64,000 nt of DNA from [Mycobacterium] zoologicum (GCF_020172665.1 NZ_CP083985.1:1225152-1289151), one strand, 5' to 3'; shown: positions 18,126-27,056, numbered from the stretch's first letter. A program made the numbers and translations. Notes: a model not told the origin generated them from the sequence alone.

Positions 18126-19558
18126 CGGCCACCTCCCGGTTCGGCGGTGAATCGGACCTTGTTGCCGCGCAGCACCGGCGCGAGCAGGATCTCGCTGGCG
18201 CTGTTGGCGTGATCGCCCATGATGACCTCCAGCTGGTGCTTCTCCCTGCTGCTGCCGACCGGACCGACATTGCCGCCGATCACCGCGGCCTGCGGTTCGA
18301 CATGCGGTGCGGGATCGGGTGGCCCGGGCGGTTCGTCTTCGGGCCCTGCCGCCGGCGGCAACACCGAGAATCGGGGCGGCGCGTAGTTGGGGCGGTTCTC
18401 GGTGATGCCCGGCGGCAGCGGAAAGCCGCGCGATTCCAGCGACGGTGTCAGTGCCGGTGCCGTCGGGACCTCGGGGGCGGTGAAGCAACTGGGCCCGAGC
18501 ATGTCGCCGTAGCGCGGGCAGTCCGATCGCACATAGGTCCGCGTCGGGTTCAACGAGATGACCGCTTTGGCCTGCAGCTGGCTCGTCTCGTAATTCCACG
18601 CGACGTCCATCACCCGCCCGACCAGTGTCGTCAGCCGGGCCGAGATGTCATGAGTCGTCTCGGCGTGATCGCCCAGCACGCCCAGCACCGGTGTCAGCTT
18701 CGTGGAGATCTCGATCATCCGATCGGTGTTGTTGTCGAACGCCTCCCCGAGCGTCCCGGTCGTTCCCAGCCCGACGGACAGCAGGTCCATGAGCTCCGAA
18801 CGCTTTTCGACGAGTGTGCGCATCGGTTGGACCGCGCCGTCGAGCGCGTCGAGGAGCTCGGGAGCCGCCTGGCCCAGTGCGGCGGTGGCCTCGGTCAGCG
18901 CGGACATCGTCGATGGGCCGACCTTGTCTCCGGTGACGATGGTGTTGAGCTGGTCGACGATCTGATTCAGGTCGCGACCGGCATGCTGCAGCCGATCGCC
19001 GTGGCCGCTGGTGGCATCGCCCAGGGCGGTGAGCCAACCGACGCTGTCGGCGGTGGGCTGGCGGCCGACGGCGGCGAGCAACTGGCGAAACTTGTTCAGG
19101 GTGGTCTGGAACAGCACGGTCGGCAGGGTCTGGTCTTCGTTGATCACCGCCCCGGATCGGACCGGCCCGGAGTGTGTTCCGTTCTCGACCAACTGCACCG
19201 ATGACACCGCGAAGACGTTGGACGGCACCACGCGGGCGGTGACCGAGTCGGGAATACCGGCGGCGTAGGCGGGGCGCAGGTCGATGCGCACGATGTTGGG
19301 GCGGCCGGCTGCAGCCGGAACGACGCCCGATACGAACCCGACGAGCACACCCCGGAACTTGACGTCGGATTTCACCGGCAGGCCGTCGCCGACGTTGGTC
19401 AGTTCCGCGCTGACCCGCACGGAGTGCTCCAGAACCCCCTGGGACTGCGCGATCATCATGGTGACGGCGATCGCCACGATCGCCAGCAACCCCAGCCCGT
19501 CGAGGAACAACCGGGCGTTGGATGGGCCGGAGTCATTGGCGTCGAAGGAGTTCGGCAT
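18122..19558 (-). CDS. Mce family protein, MceA position
   Basis: A 478-residue first Mce subunit, the longest of the six as is usual. It starts MPNSFDANDSGPSNARLFLD, with a helix at about residues 18-40 and the MCE domain (LPVKSDVKFRGVLVGFVSGV) at about 50-135. The helical domain follows, and a Pro-rich tail runs from about residue 370 on. The start lies 2 bp after the yrbEB stop; 53 further open codons upstream fall inside yrbEB and were left out. Confidence 0.88.
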   Translation of the reverse strand: MPNSFDANDSGPSNARLFLDGLGLLAIVAIAVTMMIAQSQGVLEHSVRVSAELTNVGDGLPVKSDVKFRGVLVGFVSGVVPAAAGRPNIVRIDLRPAYAAGIPDSVTARVVPSNVFAVSSVQLVENGTHSGPVRSGAVINEDQTLPTVLFQTTLNKFRQLLAAVGRQPTADSVGWLTALGDATSGHGDRLQHAGRDLNQIVDQLNTIVTGDKVGPSTMSALTEATAALGQAAPELLDALDGAVQPMRTLVEKRSELMDLLSVGLGTTGTLGEAFDNNTDRMIEISTKLTPVLGVLGDHAETTHDISARLTTLVGRVMDVAWNYETSQLQAKAVISLNPTRTYVRSDCPRYGDMLGPSCFTAPEVPTAPALTPSLESRGFPLPPGITENRPNYAPPRFSVLPPAAGPEDEPPGPPDPAPHVEPQAAVIGGNVGPVGSSREKHQLEVIMGDHANSASEILLAPVLRGNKVRFTAEPGGGR

Positions 19559-19560
19559 CC

Positions 19561-20418
19561 TCAGCCCCCGAACCTCGCGCCGGCGTTGACGCCCCACATC
19601 GCCATGGTCAGCAGTGCGTTCAAGATGATCACCACCGTGATGGTGGCCCGCATCGCGTGACCGGCGGCCACCCCGACGCCCTGCGGGCCACCCGAGGCGA
19701 AATAGCCGTAGTAGCACTGAATCACGGAGGCGAAGAAGATGAAGATGACCCCCTTGATCGTCGCGTAGAACACGTCACGCCCACTGCTGAACAGCGAGAA
19801 GTAGTGCCCGTAGGTACCGGCCGACGTGCCGGCGATGACACCGACCACGACTTGCGCAGACAGATATGCAGCCGCCAGGCATACCAGGAACAGTGGGATG
19901 GCGGCCAGCACTGACGCCGCGACTCGGGTCGTCACCAGATACGGAATCGGTTTGATGGCAAGGGCATCCATCGCGTCGATCTCTTCGGCGATGCGCATGG
20001 CGCCCAGCTGAGCGGTGAAACGGCAGCCGGCCTGGGTGGTGAAGGCGATTGCGATCATCACCGGTACCAGCTCGCGGGTCGATCCCCATGACGACAACAA
20101 TCCGGTGGCCGGCCCCAGTCCGAGTAGATTCAGTGCGTTGTAGCCCTCGATGGCCAGCAGCGCCCCGGCGGTGATGCCCAGCACCACCGATACGCCCATC
20201 GTGCCGCCGCCCACCACGAGTGCGCCGTTGCCCCAGGCGATGTCGGAAAGGTTGCGGACGAATTCCCGGCGGTAGCGGGCCAGCATGACCGGGATCGACA
20301 ACAGCACCCGACAGATGAAGTTCAGCATGTGGCCGCCCTTGGCCACCGGCAACCACACGACTTCGGCGGCGTGCAGGATGTGCGCGAACACCCGGGGGCG
20401 GTAGACGGCGACGGTCAT
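19561..20418 (-). CDS. YrbEB, MlaE-type permease of the Mce importer
   Basis: A 285-residue polytopic permease of the MlaE/YrbE family. With YrbEA it forms the membrane channel driven by the MceG/MkL ATPase encoded elsewhere. Features are five or six hydrophobic segments, GGTMGVSVVLGITAGALLAI near residue 75 and the conserved EEIDAMDALAIKPIPYLV motif near residues 142-160. ATG 20418 lies 6 bp after the yrbEA stop. No ATPase gene is present in the locus, as is normal for mycobacterial mce operons. Confidence 0.92.
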   Translation of the reverse strand: MTVAVYRPRVFAHILHAAEVVWLPVAKGGHMLNFICRVLLSIPVMLARYRREFVRNLSDIAWGNGALVVGGGTMGVSVVLGITAGALLAIEGYNALNLLGLGPATGLLSSWGSTRELVPVMIAIAFTTQAGCRFTAQLGAMRIAEEIDAMDALAIKPIPYLVTTRVAASVLAAIPLFLVCLAAAYLSAQVVVGVIAGTSAGTYGHYFSLFSSGRDVFYATIKGVIFIFFASVIQCYYGYFASGGPQGVGVAAGHAMRATITVVIILNALLTMAMWGVNAGARFGG

Positions 20419-20424
20419 CGTGGG

Positions 20425-21291
20425 TTACAGGCTCGCCTTGGGGAAGAGCAGCAGATAAAGCTGGCTCATACCGACGTTGACGATCATCAGTAGCAGAATC
20501 GACTCGACCACGGCGGCGTTCACCGAGTTCGCCACACCGGCCGGCCCGCCGCGGGTGTCCAGCCCCTTGTGGCAGGCCACCACCGCGACGATGGCGCCGA
20601 AGGCGATCGCCTTGGCCAGCGCCAGGACGAGGTCGTCGACGGTGGCGAACGAGGCGAAGGTCGCGACGAACGATCCCGGGGTGCCGTTCTGCACGTACAC
20701 GTTGAACAGGTAGCCGACGAAGAAACCGGCGCACGTCGCCAGCCCGGTCAGCGCGACACCGACCAGGATGAGTGCGGCGAAACGCGGAACCACCAACCGG
20801 CGTATCACCGAGACCCCCATCACCTCCATCGCGTCGACTTCTTCGCGCATCGTCCGCGAGCCCAGATCGGCGCTCACCGCCGAACCCACCGCCGCCGCCA
20901 GCAGGATGGCGGCCACCAGGGGAGCGCCCTGACGGATCACCACCAGCCCGTTGGCGGCGCCGGACAGCGACTCGGCGCCGACCTGGCCGGCCAGCACGGC
21001 GAACTGAATCGACAACGTGACCCCGACGGGAATGGTCACCAGCAGGGTGGGCAGCAGGGCGGTGCCCGCCATGAACGCGGCCTGTTTGACGAACTCCGCG
21101 ATCGGGAACCGGCCGGTGAACAGGTCGATGAACAGGTACTGGACGGTGCGTAGGCCCAGGGCCGTCTGGCCGCCGACTGTTCCCAGTGACCGAAGCGGAT
21201 GCGCCCGGGTGTAGGACTGGACCCACGCGCCGATTTCGGCAACCGACGATCGCGCGCCGACGTCGTCTTCGCGCTCCGATGAGACAGTCAG
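20425..21291 (-). CDS. YrbEA, MlaE-type permease; probable CTG start
   Basis: A MlaE-family permease with the signature REEVDAMEVMGVSVIRRLVV. The first ATG (21072) would give only 215 residues and would cut off YrbE-like sequence that continues upstream in frame (GAWVQSYTRAHPLRSLG, QTALGLRTVQYLFIDLFTGR). Upstream of 21072 the frame is open to about 21455 but has no ATG, GTG or TTG. CTG 21291 is preceded by GGGGAGGG ending 4 bp before it, a strong ribosome site, and gives 288 residues, close to YrbEB (285). It is the first gene of the mce operon, behind operator copy 5. Confidence 0.8.
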   Translation of the reverse strand: MTVSSEREDDVGARSSVAEIGAWVQSYTRAHPLRSLGTVGGQTALGLRTVQYLFIDLFTGRFPIAEFVKQAAFMAGTALLPTLLVTIPVGVTLSIQFAVLAGQVGAESLSGAANGLVVIRQGAPLVAAILLAAAVGSAVSADLGSRTMREEVDAMEVMGVSVIRRLVVPRFAALILVGVALTGLATCAGFFVGYLFNVYVQNGTPGSFVATFASFATVDDLVLALAKAIAFGAIVAVVACHKGLDTRGGPAGVANSVNAAVVESILLLMIVNVGMSQLYLLLFPKASL

Positions 21292-21403
21292 CGGACCCTC
21301 CCCATTCTGCTTGGCGACTGCGACCCTGATGTCACCATCGGACGCCGAGCTTCGACCCGCCCGGTCGGCAGTGGCCGCTGCGCCACTGCCCCGGCACAGG
21401 CGG

Positions 21404-21419
21404 ACCCAATGTTTGTTTT
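21404..21419. promoter_or_regulatory. operator copy 5 (ACCCAATGTTTGTTTT)
   Basis: This is a weaker copy of the repeated operator, differing from copy 3 at three of 16 positions. It lies about 110 bp before the proposed CTG start of yrbEA and would place the whole mce operon in the regulon. Confidence 0.45.
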
Positions 21420-21486
21420 CGTCAGCGGAGCTTATCGCGCACCGCCGGAGCGGTCAACGCTTAAACGAGAAGCGTCGCGGAGTCGG

Positions 21487-22281
21487 TCAACGGCCCACCA
21501 GCGGCTGGTTCGGTACGCCGGGAAACAGCGGTTCGCTGGGGCCCGCGGTCACCCAACCGCCGAGTTTGGTGACGAGATGCGGGGCGAAGACCGCCCCGTA
21601 CAGACCGTTGCCGATCACGACGACCGCGATGACGGACAGCATCGATGACCGCAGCCGACTCGTCGAGTGCCGGTCGGCCCACGCTTCGATGACGTTTCGC
21701 CCCTGCGGATCCGTTCGCCCGAGCAGGTAGGTGAAGACCATCATCTGCACGCCCATGGCCAGCGAGTCGTAAAGCGGGTACTGGTGTGCTGTGCCCTCCG
21801 ACAAGGCCAGGCCGGGGATCACGTAGCCGTAGTGGAAGATGCCCAGCCGGGCCCCCAGGAAGGCGTTGAACATCAAAGCCCAGCAGAAGCCGACGACCAG
21901 GCCCGCGCTTAGGAGTGTGATCGGCCTGTTCCAGGCGAATCTGGCCGCAAGCCATCGGCCGACCGCCGCGCCCAGCACGGCGGGCAGTACGAAGTAGGAG
22001 ATGTAGCCGACCGGAACGGACGACGGCAGGCCGCCCCACGTCATGTTCAGCGGCCACCAGGACGGCATGCGCGGCAGTGCCGGTGGAAACTGCGCGTACA
22101 TCGCCCAGTCGTAGGGCGCCTCGATCCAGGAGAACGAGATCGCCGAGATGCACAGCAGCAGCAGGGGATGCAGGCGGCCACGGCGAATGCTCAAGTACAC
22201 CCCGGCGGCCGTGAAGCCGATTCCGCCGAGGTAGGCGAAGGTGATACCCGCGATCAGCAGGGGTGAAAGCCCGGTGTTCAT
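21487..22281 (-). CDS. AveC-like polytopic membrane protein
   Basis: A 264-residue integral membrane protein with about six or seven hydrophobic segments. It resembles the spirocyclase AveC family as annotated in actinobacteria: SFSWIEAPYDWAMYAQFPP near residue 50 and MFNAFLGARLGIFHYGYVIP near residue 140. AveC acts in avermectin spiroketal formation; in mycobacteria the role is not known. The ATG overlaps the stop of a 38-codon gene by 4 bp. It faces a TetR gene across a palindromic operator. A second AveC-like gene lies at 29055-30194. Confidence 0.7.
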   Translation of the reverse strand: MNTGLSPLLIAGITFAYLGGIGFTAAGVYLSIRRGRLHPLLLLCISAISFSWIEAPYDWAMYAQFPPALPRMPSWWPLNMTWGGLPSSVPVGYISYFVLPAVLGAAVGRWLAARFAWNRPITLLSAGLVVGFCWALMFNAFLGARLGIFHYGYVIPGLALSEGTAHQYPLYDSLAMGVQMMVFTYLLGRTDPQGRNVIEAWADRHSTSRLRSSMLSVIAVVVIGNGLYGAVFAPHLVTKLGGWVTAGPSEPLFPGVPNQPLVGR

Positions 22282-22394
22282 CGCAGGGCCTCCTGCTCGT
22301 GGCCGCCGCGGGCCTCCGGGTCGAAATACAGCACGGCGCCGTAGATCAGCGCGATCAATCCGAACAGCGTGCCCAGCATGATGACGGCGCCCAC
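22278..22394 (-). CDS. 38-residue single-span membrane protein before aveC-like gene
   Basis: A short frame with a GTG start at 22394, preceded by AAGGAGGGG at ideal spacing. The product has one hydrophobic helix (VGAVIMLGTLFGLIALIYGA) and a charged tail ending FDPEARGGHEQEALR. Its TGA overlaps the ATG of the AveC-like gene (ATGA). Strong ribosome site, membrane segment and coupling make it a real gene, probably a small partner subunit of the AveC-like protein. No family was recognised. Confidence 0.75.
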   Translation of the reverse strand: MGAVIMLGTLFGLIALIYGAVLYFDPEARGGHEQEALR

Positions 22395-22426
22395 GTCCGC
22401 CCCTCCTTCGATCGGAGATTCAATGA

Positions 22427-22456
22427 GATAGTGTTCACTATCCGACGTAGATAGTG
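22427..22456. promoter_or_regulatory. TetR operator GATAGTGTTCACTATC plus half site
   Basis: GATAGTG-TT-CACTATC at 22427-22442 is an inverted repeat with 7-bp arms, and a third GATAGTG half site follows at 22450-22456. It lies between the 22394 gene and the divergent TetR gene at 22516, so that TetR protein probably controls both directions. Confidence 0.75.
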
Positions 22457-22515
22457 GGCGGTATCTTAAAAGCCGTCAAGGTCTGAAAATGCTCAGCGGG
22501 AGGAGGTAGCGCATC

Positions 22516-23160
22516 GTGCCCCAGTCCGATGCCGTCGCGGCGGCGCGGCGGCCCCGTGGCGAGCCGCGCCGGTTGTTGCTCGATGCCGCCCGGGATCTGT
22601 TCGCCTGCCAGGACTATCGCGGTACGACCACCCGCGAGATCGCCCAGGCCGCCGGTGTCACCGAAGCGCTGCTGTTTCGCCACTTCGGCTCCAAGGCGGC
22701 GCTGTTCCGTGAGGCGCTGGTGTTGCCGTTCACCGGTTTCATCGATGAGTTCGGGCAGACCTGGCAGGCGATCGATCCGGACCACACCAGTGAGGAAGAG
22801 CTCGCCCGGTCCTTTGTCGGGCGGCTCTATGACGTGTTCGTGCGTCATCAGGGTCTGCTGGTGACGCTGATGGCCTCGGACTCGCTGGGTGAGGAGGAAC
22901 TGGTCGAGGCCGGCATCGCCGACGTGCGGCGCGCGATCGCGCTGCTCGGCCAGATCAGCGCGGAGGGAATGAACCTGCGGTCGATCGGGTCGGCGCACCC
23001 GAATCTGCCGGCACACTCCACCGTGGCGATGATCGCCGGAATGGCGGCGCTGCGTTCGACCTACTTCGGATCCCGGCCGCCGTCACGGAAGGTGATCGTC
23101 GAAGAACTCACCCAGGCGACCCTGCACGGCTTCCTACACCGCGACAACCAAGGGATGTGA
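22516..23160 (+). CDS. TetR-family transcriptional regulator
   Basis: A 214-residue TetR protein. The HTH spans about residues 18-62 (TTREIAQAAGVTEALLFRHF then GSKAALFREA), and the rest is an all-helical ligand domain. GTG 22516 has a strong GGAGGAGG ribosome site 8 bp upstream. The inverted repeat GATAGTGTTCACTATC lies directly upstream between it and the divergent membrane-protein operon. A P450 gene follows after 3 bp, so regulator and P450 are cotranscribed, suggesting that the P450 substrate or product is the ligand. Confidence 0.9.
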   Translation: MPQSDAVAAARRPRGEPRRLLLDAARDLFACQDYRGTTTREIAQAAGVTEALLFRHFGSKAALFREALVLPFTGFIDEFGQTWQAIDPDHTSEEELARSFVGRLYDVFVRHQGLLVTLMASDSLGEEELVEAGIADVRRAIALLGQISAEGMNLRSIGSAHPNLPAHSTVAMIAGMAALRSTYFGSRPPSRKVIVEELTQATLHGFLHRDNQGM

Positions 23161-23163
23161 GAC

Positions 23164-24366
23164 ATGACAGGTGCCAGCGCCGTCGGGCTGTACTACGACC
23201 CGTTCGACCGCGATATCGACGATGATCCCTATCCGGTGTGGAAGCGGATGCGCGAAGAAGAACCGTTGTACTACAACGAGAAATACAACTTCTATGCGCT
23301 CAGTCGCTACCAGGACGTGCTGCGTGAGCTGCCGAACTGGCAGACCTATCGCTCCGGCCGCGGGACCACCGCGGACATCCTGTTCAACAACCTCGAGGTG
23401 CCGCCGGGCATCCTGCTGTTCGAGGACCCCCCACTGCACGATCTGCACCGCGGCCTGCTGTCGCGGGTGTTCACCCCGCGGCGGATGCTGGCCGTGGAAC
23501 CGCTGGTGCGGGAATTCTGCGTCAGGGAGCTCGATCCGCTCGTCGGCGCCGGCGGCTTCGACTTCATCGCCGATCTCGGGGCGATGATGCCGATGCGGAC
23601 CATCGGCTACCTCTTGGGCATACCCGAGAAGGACCAGGAAGCGATCCGGGACCGCAACGGCTCCTTCATCGAGATGGCCGACGGCCGCGAGCCCGGCGAC
23701 ATCACCCAGCAGGTCTTCGCGGACACCATCGTCATGTTCGCCGAATACATCGAGTGGCGGGCCGCCCACCCCTCGGACGATCTGATGACCGACCTGTTGA
23801 CCGCGGAGATCGAGGAGGCCGACGGGACGCGGCGTCCGCTGTCGCGCACCGAGGTGCTCGCCTACACCGCCATGATCGCCGGTGCCGGGAACGAGACCAC
23901 GGCCCGGCTGATCGGCTTCATGGCGCAACTGCTCTCCGACCATCCCGATCAACGCCGCGAGCTGGTGGCCACCCCGGCCCTGATCCCCGGTGCGGTCGAA
24001 GAGACGCTGCGCTACGAACCTCCCTCGCCGGTGCAGGCACGCTATGTCGCCCGCGACGCCGAGCACTACGGCCGTCTCGTTCCGGAGGGATCGTTCATGT
24101 TGCTGCTCAACGGTTCCGCGAACCGGGACCACCGGCACTTCTCCGATCCGGATCGCTTCGACATTCACCGCGAGGGTGCCCACCTCAGCTTCGGCAAGGG
24201 GGTGCACTTCTGCCTCGGTTCGGCACTGGCCCGGATGGAGGCCAGGGTCGCGTTCGAAGAGGTCCTCAAGCGCTGGCCCGACTGGGAAGTCGACTACGCC
24301 CACGCCGAGCGTGCACACACCGCGAGTGTGCGGGGGTGGGCGAGGCTGCCCGTGACCATCGGGTGA
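23164..24366 (+). CDS. cytochrome P450
   Basis: A 400-residue soluble bacterial P450 with every hallmark. The I-helix reads MIAGAGNETTARL near residue 240, the ExxR motif is EETLRYE near residue 280, and the heme loop SFGKGVHFCLG carries Cys350. It should insert oxygen into a hydrophobic substrate, with electrons from a ferredoxin system that is not in the window. It is the second gene after the TetR regulator and ends 1 bp before the convergent SDR. The CYP family cannot be assigned by eye. Confidence 0.93.
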   Translation: MTGASAVGLYYDPFDRDIDDDPYPVWKRMREEEPLYYNEKYNFYALSRYQDVLRELPNWQTYRSGRGTTADILFNNLEVPPGILLFEDPPLHDLHRGLLSRVFTPRRMLAVEPLVREFCVRELDPLVGAGGFDFIADLGAMMPMRTIGYLLGIPEKDQEAIRDRNGSFIEMADGREPGDITQQVFADTIVMFAEYIEWRAAHPSDDLMTDLLTAEIEEADGTRRPLSRTEVLAYTAMIAGAGNETTARLIGFMAQLLSDHPDQRRELVATPALIPGAVEETLRYEPPSPVQARYVARDAEHYGRLVPEGSFMLLLNGSANRDHRHFSDPDRFDIHREGAHLSFGKGVHFCLGSALARMEARVAFEEVLKRWPDWEVDYAHAERAHTASVRGWARLPVTIG

Positions 24367-24367
24367 G

Positions 24368-25297
24368 TCACATGGCGATGCCGAGGCGGTGACACACCTC
24401 GAACACCTCGTCGAAGATCGAGTCCGGGACGGTGCACGGATCGGTCGCCGACACCTGGGCCAGATGCGTGGCGACGTCGTCGGCGGTGGGATCGGCGCCG
24501 GGTTCGGCGATCCATCCGGCGCCGAGTCCGACGAAGACCCGCGCGAACCGGCCGGCGCAGGCCGAATAGTTGCGGTGGGTGAAATCGCAGTCGCGACTGG
24601 CCAGGTAGACCACGATCGGCACCACCAGCTCGGGCCGGATCGCCTTGAGGAAAGCGACGTCATCGATCGCTTTGGGGTCGTCGACGGTATCGGTGACCAT
24701 CCGGGAGAAGCCGAACGGCAGGACGGTATTGGACCAGATGCCATGCGGCGCACCCTCGATCGCGATGACGTTCGACAGCCCGACCAGGCCCGCCTTGGCC
24801 GCGGCGTAGTGAGCCTCCAGGGGCTGGCCGAACATTCCGGCCGATGAGGAGGTGAACACGAACCGGCCGTAACCCTGCTCCTTCATCACCCGGTAGGCGG
24901 GCTGGCTCAGATAAAAACCGCCGTCCAGGTGTACCCGCAGCATGCGCCGCCAGTCGTCGGGGGAGATCTCCTCGAACGCAATGCTGCTGAAGATGCCCGC
25001 GTTGCTGACGACCGCATCGAGGCGGCCGAAGCGCTCGACGGCGGCGGCGATGATCGCCTCCCCACCCGCGGGGGTGTCCACCGAGTCGTACGACGCGACG
25101 GCGACACCGCCGGCAGCGGTGATCTCGTCGACCACGAGGTCGGCCACACCACTGTCGGCGCCGTCGCCGTGCATCGACCCACCCAGGTCGTTGACCATCA
25201 CCGAGGCGCCGCGCCGGGCCAGCTCCAGCGCGTAGTGCCGGCCCAGACCCCGCCCTGCCCCGGTGACGACGGCCACCTGGCCGGTGAAGTCGATCAT
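24368..25297 (-). CDS. SDR oxidoreductase, 3-hydroxyacyl-CoA dehydrogenase-like
   Basis: A 309-residue short-chain dehydrogenase. The nucleotide loop is VVTGAGRGLGRHYALELARR at 9-28, and the NDLGG segment after the second strand is typical of peroxisomal multifunctional-enzyme-type hydroxyacyl dehydrogenases. SNAG and the Ser/Tyr-Lys block (SSSAG, HYAAAKAG) are present. The C-terminal extension of about 50 residues has no obvious domain. It is transcribed divergently from the VWA gene at 25389 from a promoter with operator copy 6 inside. Confidence 0.87.
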   Translation of the reverse strand: MIDFTGQVAVVTGAGRGLGRHYALELARRGASVMVNDLGGSMHGDGADSGVADLVVDEITAAGGVAVASYDSVDTPAGGEAIIAAAVERFGRLDAVVSNAGIFSSIAFEEISPDDWRRMLRVHLDGGFYLSQPAYRVMKEQGYGRFVFTSSSAGMFGQPLEAHYAAAKAGLVGLSNVIAIEGAPHGIWSNTVLPFGFSRMVTDTVDDPKAIDDVAFLKAIRPELVVPIVVYLASRDCDFTHRNYSACAGRFARVFVGLGAGWIAEPGADPTADDVATHLAQVSATDPCTVPDSIFDEVFEVCHRLGIAM

Positions 25298-25341
25298 TGT
25301 GCGGCGCCTACCCCTCGATCCATTGACTGCGGTCGTGGCGG

Positions 25342-25370
25342 ACTCTACGGTGGAACAGATATTTGGTCAA
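25342..25370 (-). promoter_or_regulatory. promoter with embedded operator copy 6, shared divergent region
   Basis: On the minus strand -35 TTGACC (complement of 25365-25370) and -10 TAGAGT (complement of 25342-25347) are 17 bp apart. Operator GAACAGATATTTGGTC covers 25353-25368. The layout repeats that at 11710-11739. The site lies between the SDR start at 25297 and the VWA start at 25389, so it may act on both. Confidence 0.68.
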
Positions 25371-25388
25371 GAATTCGGGCGAGGGGCC

Positions 25389-27056
25389 GTGACGAACCAC
25401 CACGAAGCCGGTGAATCCCTGATGCGCTGGAACCTGTTGGCGTCCGCGCTGTCCGGGCGTGCGTTGCAGGTGGTGGCGGCCGATGCCGGCGAACCCGCGT
25501 GGACCGACGGCAAGACCGTTCACCTCGACCCGGGCATCGGCGCGGCCCGCCAACGGGAGGCGGTTGCGGTTCAGGCGAGCCTGCTCGCGGCCGGAAGCCT
25601 GGAACCCGGCCTGGTGCACAGGCTGGTGCGGCGCCGTGCGCTGACGGCCCGATACCTCGCCGTGGAGGGGCATCGGGCACTGGCGGCCAACGTCGAGCTG
25701 CTGCCGCCCTCGGTCGCGTCGCTGCTCGACTACGAACTGGCCGCCCGCACCGATTCGCCCGCTGCCTCACTGGCGCTGGCGAGCACGGCCGACGACACAC
25801 CGCCGCCCGCCTTCGGTGTCATCCGTCCGGGAAAGCTGCTGGCCCAACCCGACAATGCCGGCAAATCGGATGTCGGGCAGGCGCATCGGCCGCGTCAGCG
25901 CAGCAGGCCGCTGGCCGAACTGAACGAGGACGACGACGCCGAGGACGTGATGGATGTCTTCTCCAGTCCGGTCGGCGGCAGCGGGGCGCTGGGCCGGATG
26001 GTCGCCAAGATGCTCGAGGTGACCCGGCGGCTCGGCGGCAACGGCCCGCCGGGGGCGGATGCCCCCACGCATCGGACCCGATCCGGGCGACCGGGAGGTA
26101 GGGCGGTGTCCAGCGTCGGCCTCGGCGGTCTCGACGACGACACCGCCGCGGACGGCACCGCGGGCACGACATATCCCGAATGGGATGTTCATCGCCGGTG
26201 CTACCGGCAGAACTGGTGCACCGTAACCGAAGTCGTGCCGAGCCCCGGCACCGATCCGGGGCCGGCGGCGGCCGACCACGGATTGCGCCGGCCCCTGGCC
26301 CGGCTCGGCGTCGGCTTGGATCGCTACCACCGGCAACCGCAGGGCGACGACATCGATCTGGATGCGGCGGTCGAGGGCCGAGTCGAAGTGCTGGCCGGAT
26401 CCGCGCCCGATGAAGCGGTCTACCTGGACAGCCTGCGACGGCGCCGCGATCTTTCGGTGCTGATTCTGCTGGACGTCTCGGGATCGGCGGCCGAGCCCGG
26501 CACCGCCGGCCAGACCGTGCACGCCCAGCAGCGCGCGGCCGCCGCGGCGCTGGCCACCGCCCTGCATGACCTGGGGGATCGGCTCGCGCTGTATGCGTTT
26601 GCCTCCCAGGGCCGCTCGGCGGTGCACCTCACGCCGGTCAAGCGCTTCGATGACGCCCTCGATGTCCTCGCGATGAGGCGGCTACACGGCCTCAAACCCG
26701 GTGCCTACTCGCGGCTTGGCGCCGCGATCCGGCATGGCTCGAGTGTTCTGGAGCATCGTGGCGGCACCCCGCGGCGACTGCTGGTCGTGCTCTCCGACGG
26801 CCTGGCCTACGACCACGGCTACGAGCGCGTCTACGGCGCTGCCGACGCCCGCCGCGCCCTCGGCGAGGCGCGCCGGCGCGGCATCGGCTGTCTGTGCCTG
26901 ACGGTCGGCGCGGCCACCGATGTCGAGGAGCTGCGCCGGGTATTCGGCAGCGCGGCACACGCGACCATTCCGCGGCTCGACCAACTCAGCCGGCTGATCG
27001 GACCACTGTTCCGTTCGGCGCTGTACTCAGCCGATCTGCGACGACGTGTTGCGTGA
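25389..27056 (+). CDS. NorD/CbbO-like von Willebrand factor A protein
   Basis: A 555-residue protein with a C-terminal VWA domain from about residue 355. Its MIDAS motif is LLDVSGSA (DxSxS), followed by VVLSDGLAYD. The N-terminal part is helical and the middle is low-complexity and acidic. NorD/CbbO-type proteins work with a MoxR-type ATPase to insert metal into, or reactivate, a target enzyme. The partner NorQ-type ATPase follows after 19 bp. GTG 25389 was chosen because it has a purine-rich site upstream and clears the shared promoter; ATG 25422 is an alternative. The client enzyme is unknown. Confidence 0.8.
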   Translation: MTNHHEAGESLMRWNLLASALSGRALQVVAADAGEPAWTDGKTVHLDPGIGAARQREAVAVQASLLAAGSLEPGLVHRLVRRRALTARYLAVEGHRALAANVELLPPSVASLLDYELAARTDSPAASLALASTADDTPPPAFGVIRPGKLLAQPDNAGKSDVGQAHRPRQRSRPLAELNEDDDAEDVMDVFSSPVGGSGALGRMVAKMLEVTRRLGGNGPPGADAPTHRTRSGRPGGRAVSSVGLGGLDDDTAADGTAGTTYPEWDVHRRCYRQNWCTVTEVVPSPGTDPGPAAADHGLRRPLARLGVGLDRYHRQPQGDDIDLDAAVEGRVEVLAGSAPDEAVYLDSLRRRRDLSVLILLDVSGSAAEPGTAGQTVHAQQRAAAAALATALHDLGDRLALYAFASQGRSAVHLTPVKRFDDALDVLAMRRLHGLKPGAYSRLGAAIRHGSSVLEHRGGTPRRLLVVLSDGLAYDHGYERVYGAADARRALGEARRRGIGCLCLTVGAATDVEELRRVFGSAAHATIPRLDQLSRLIGPLFRSALYSADLRRRVA

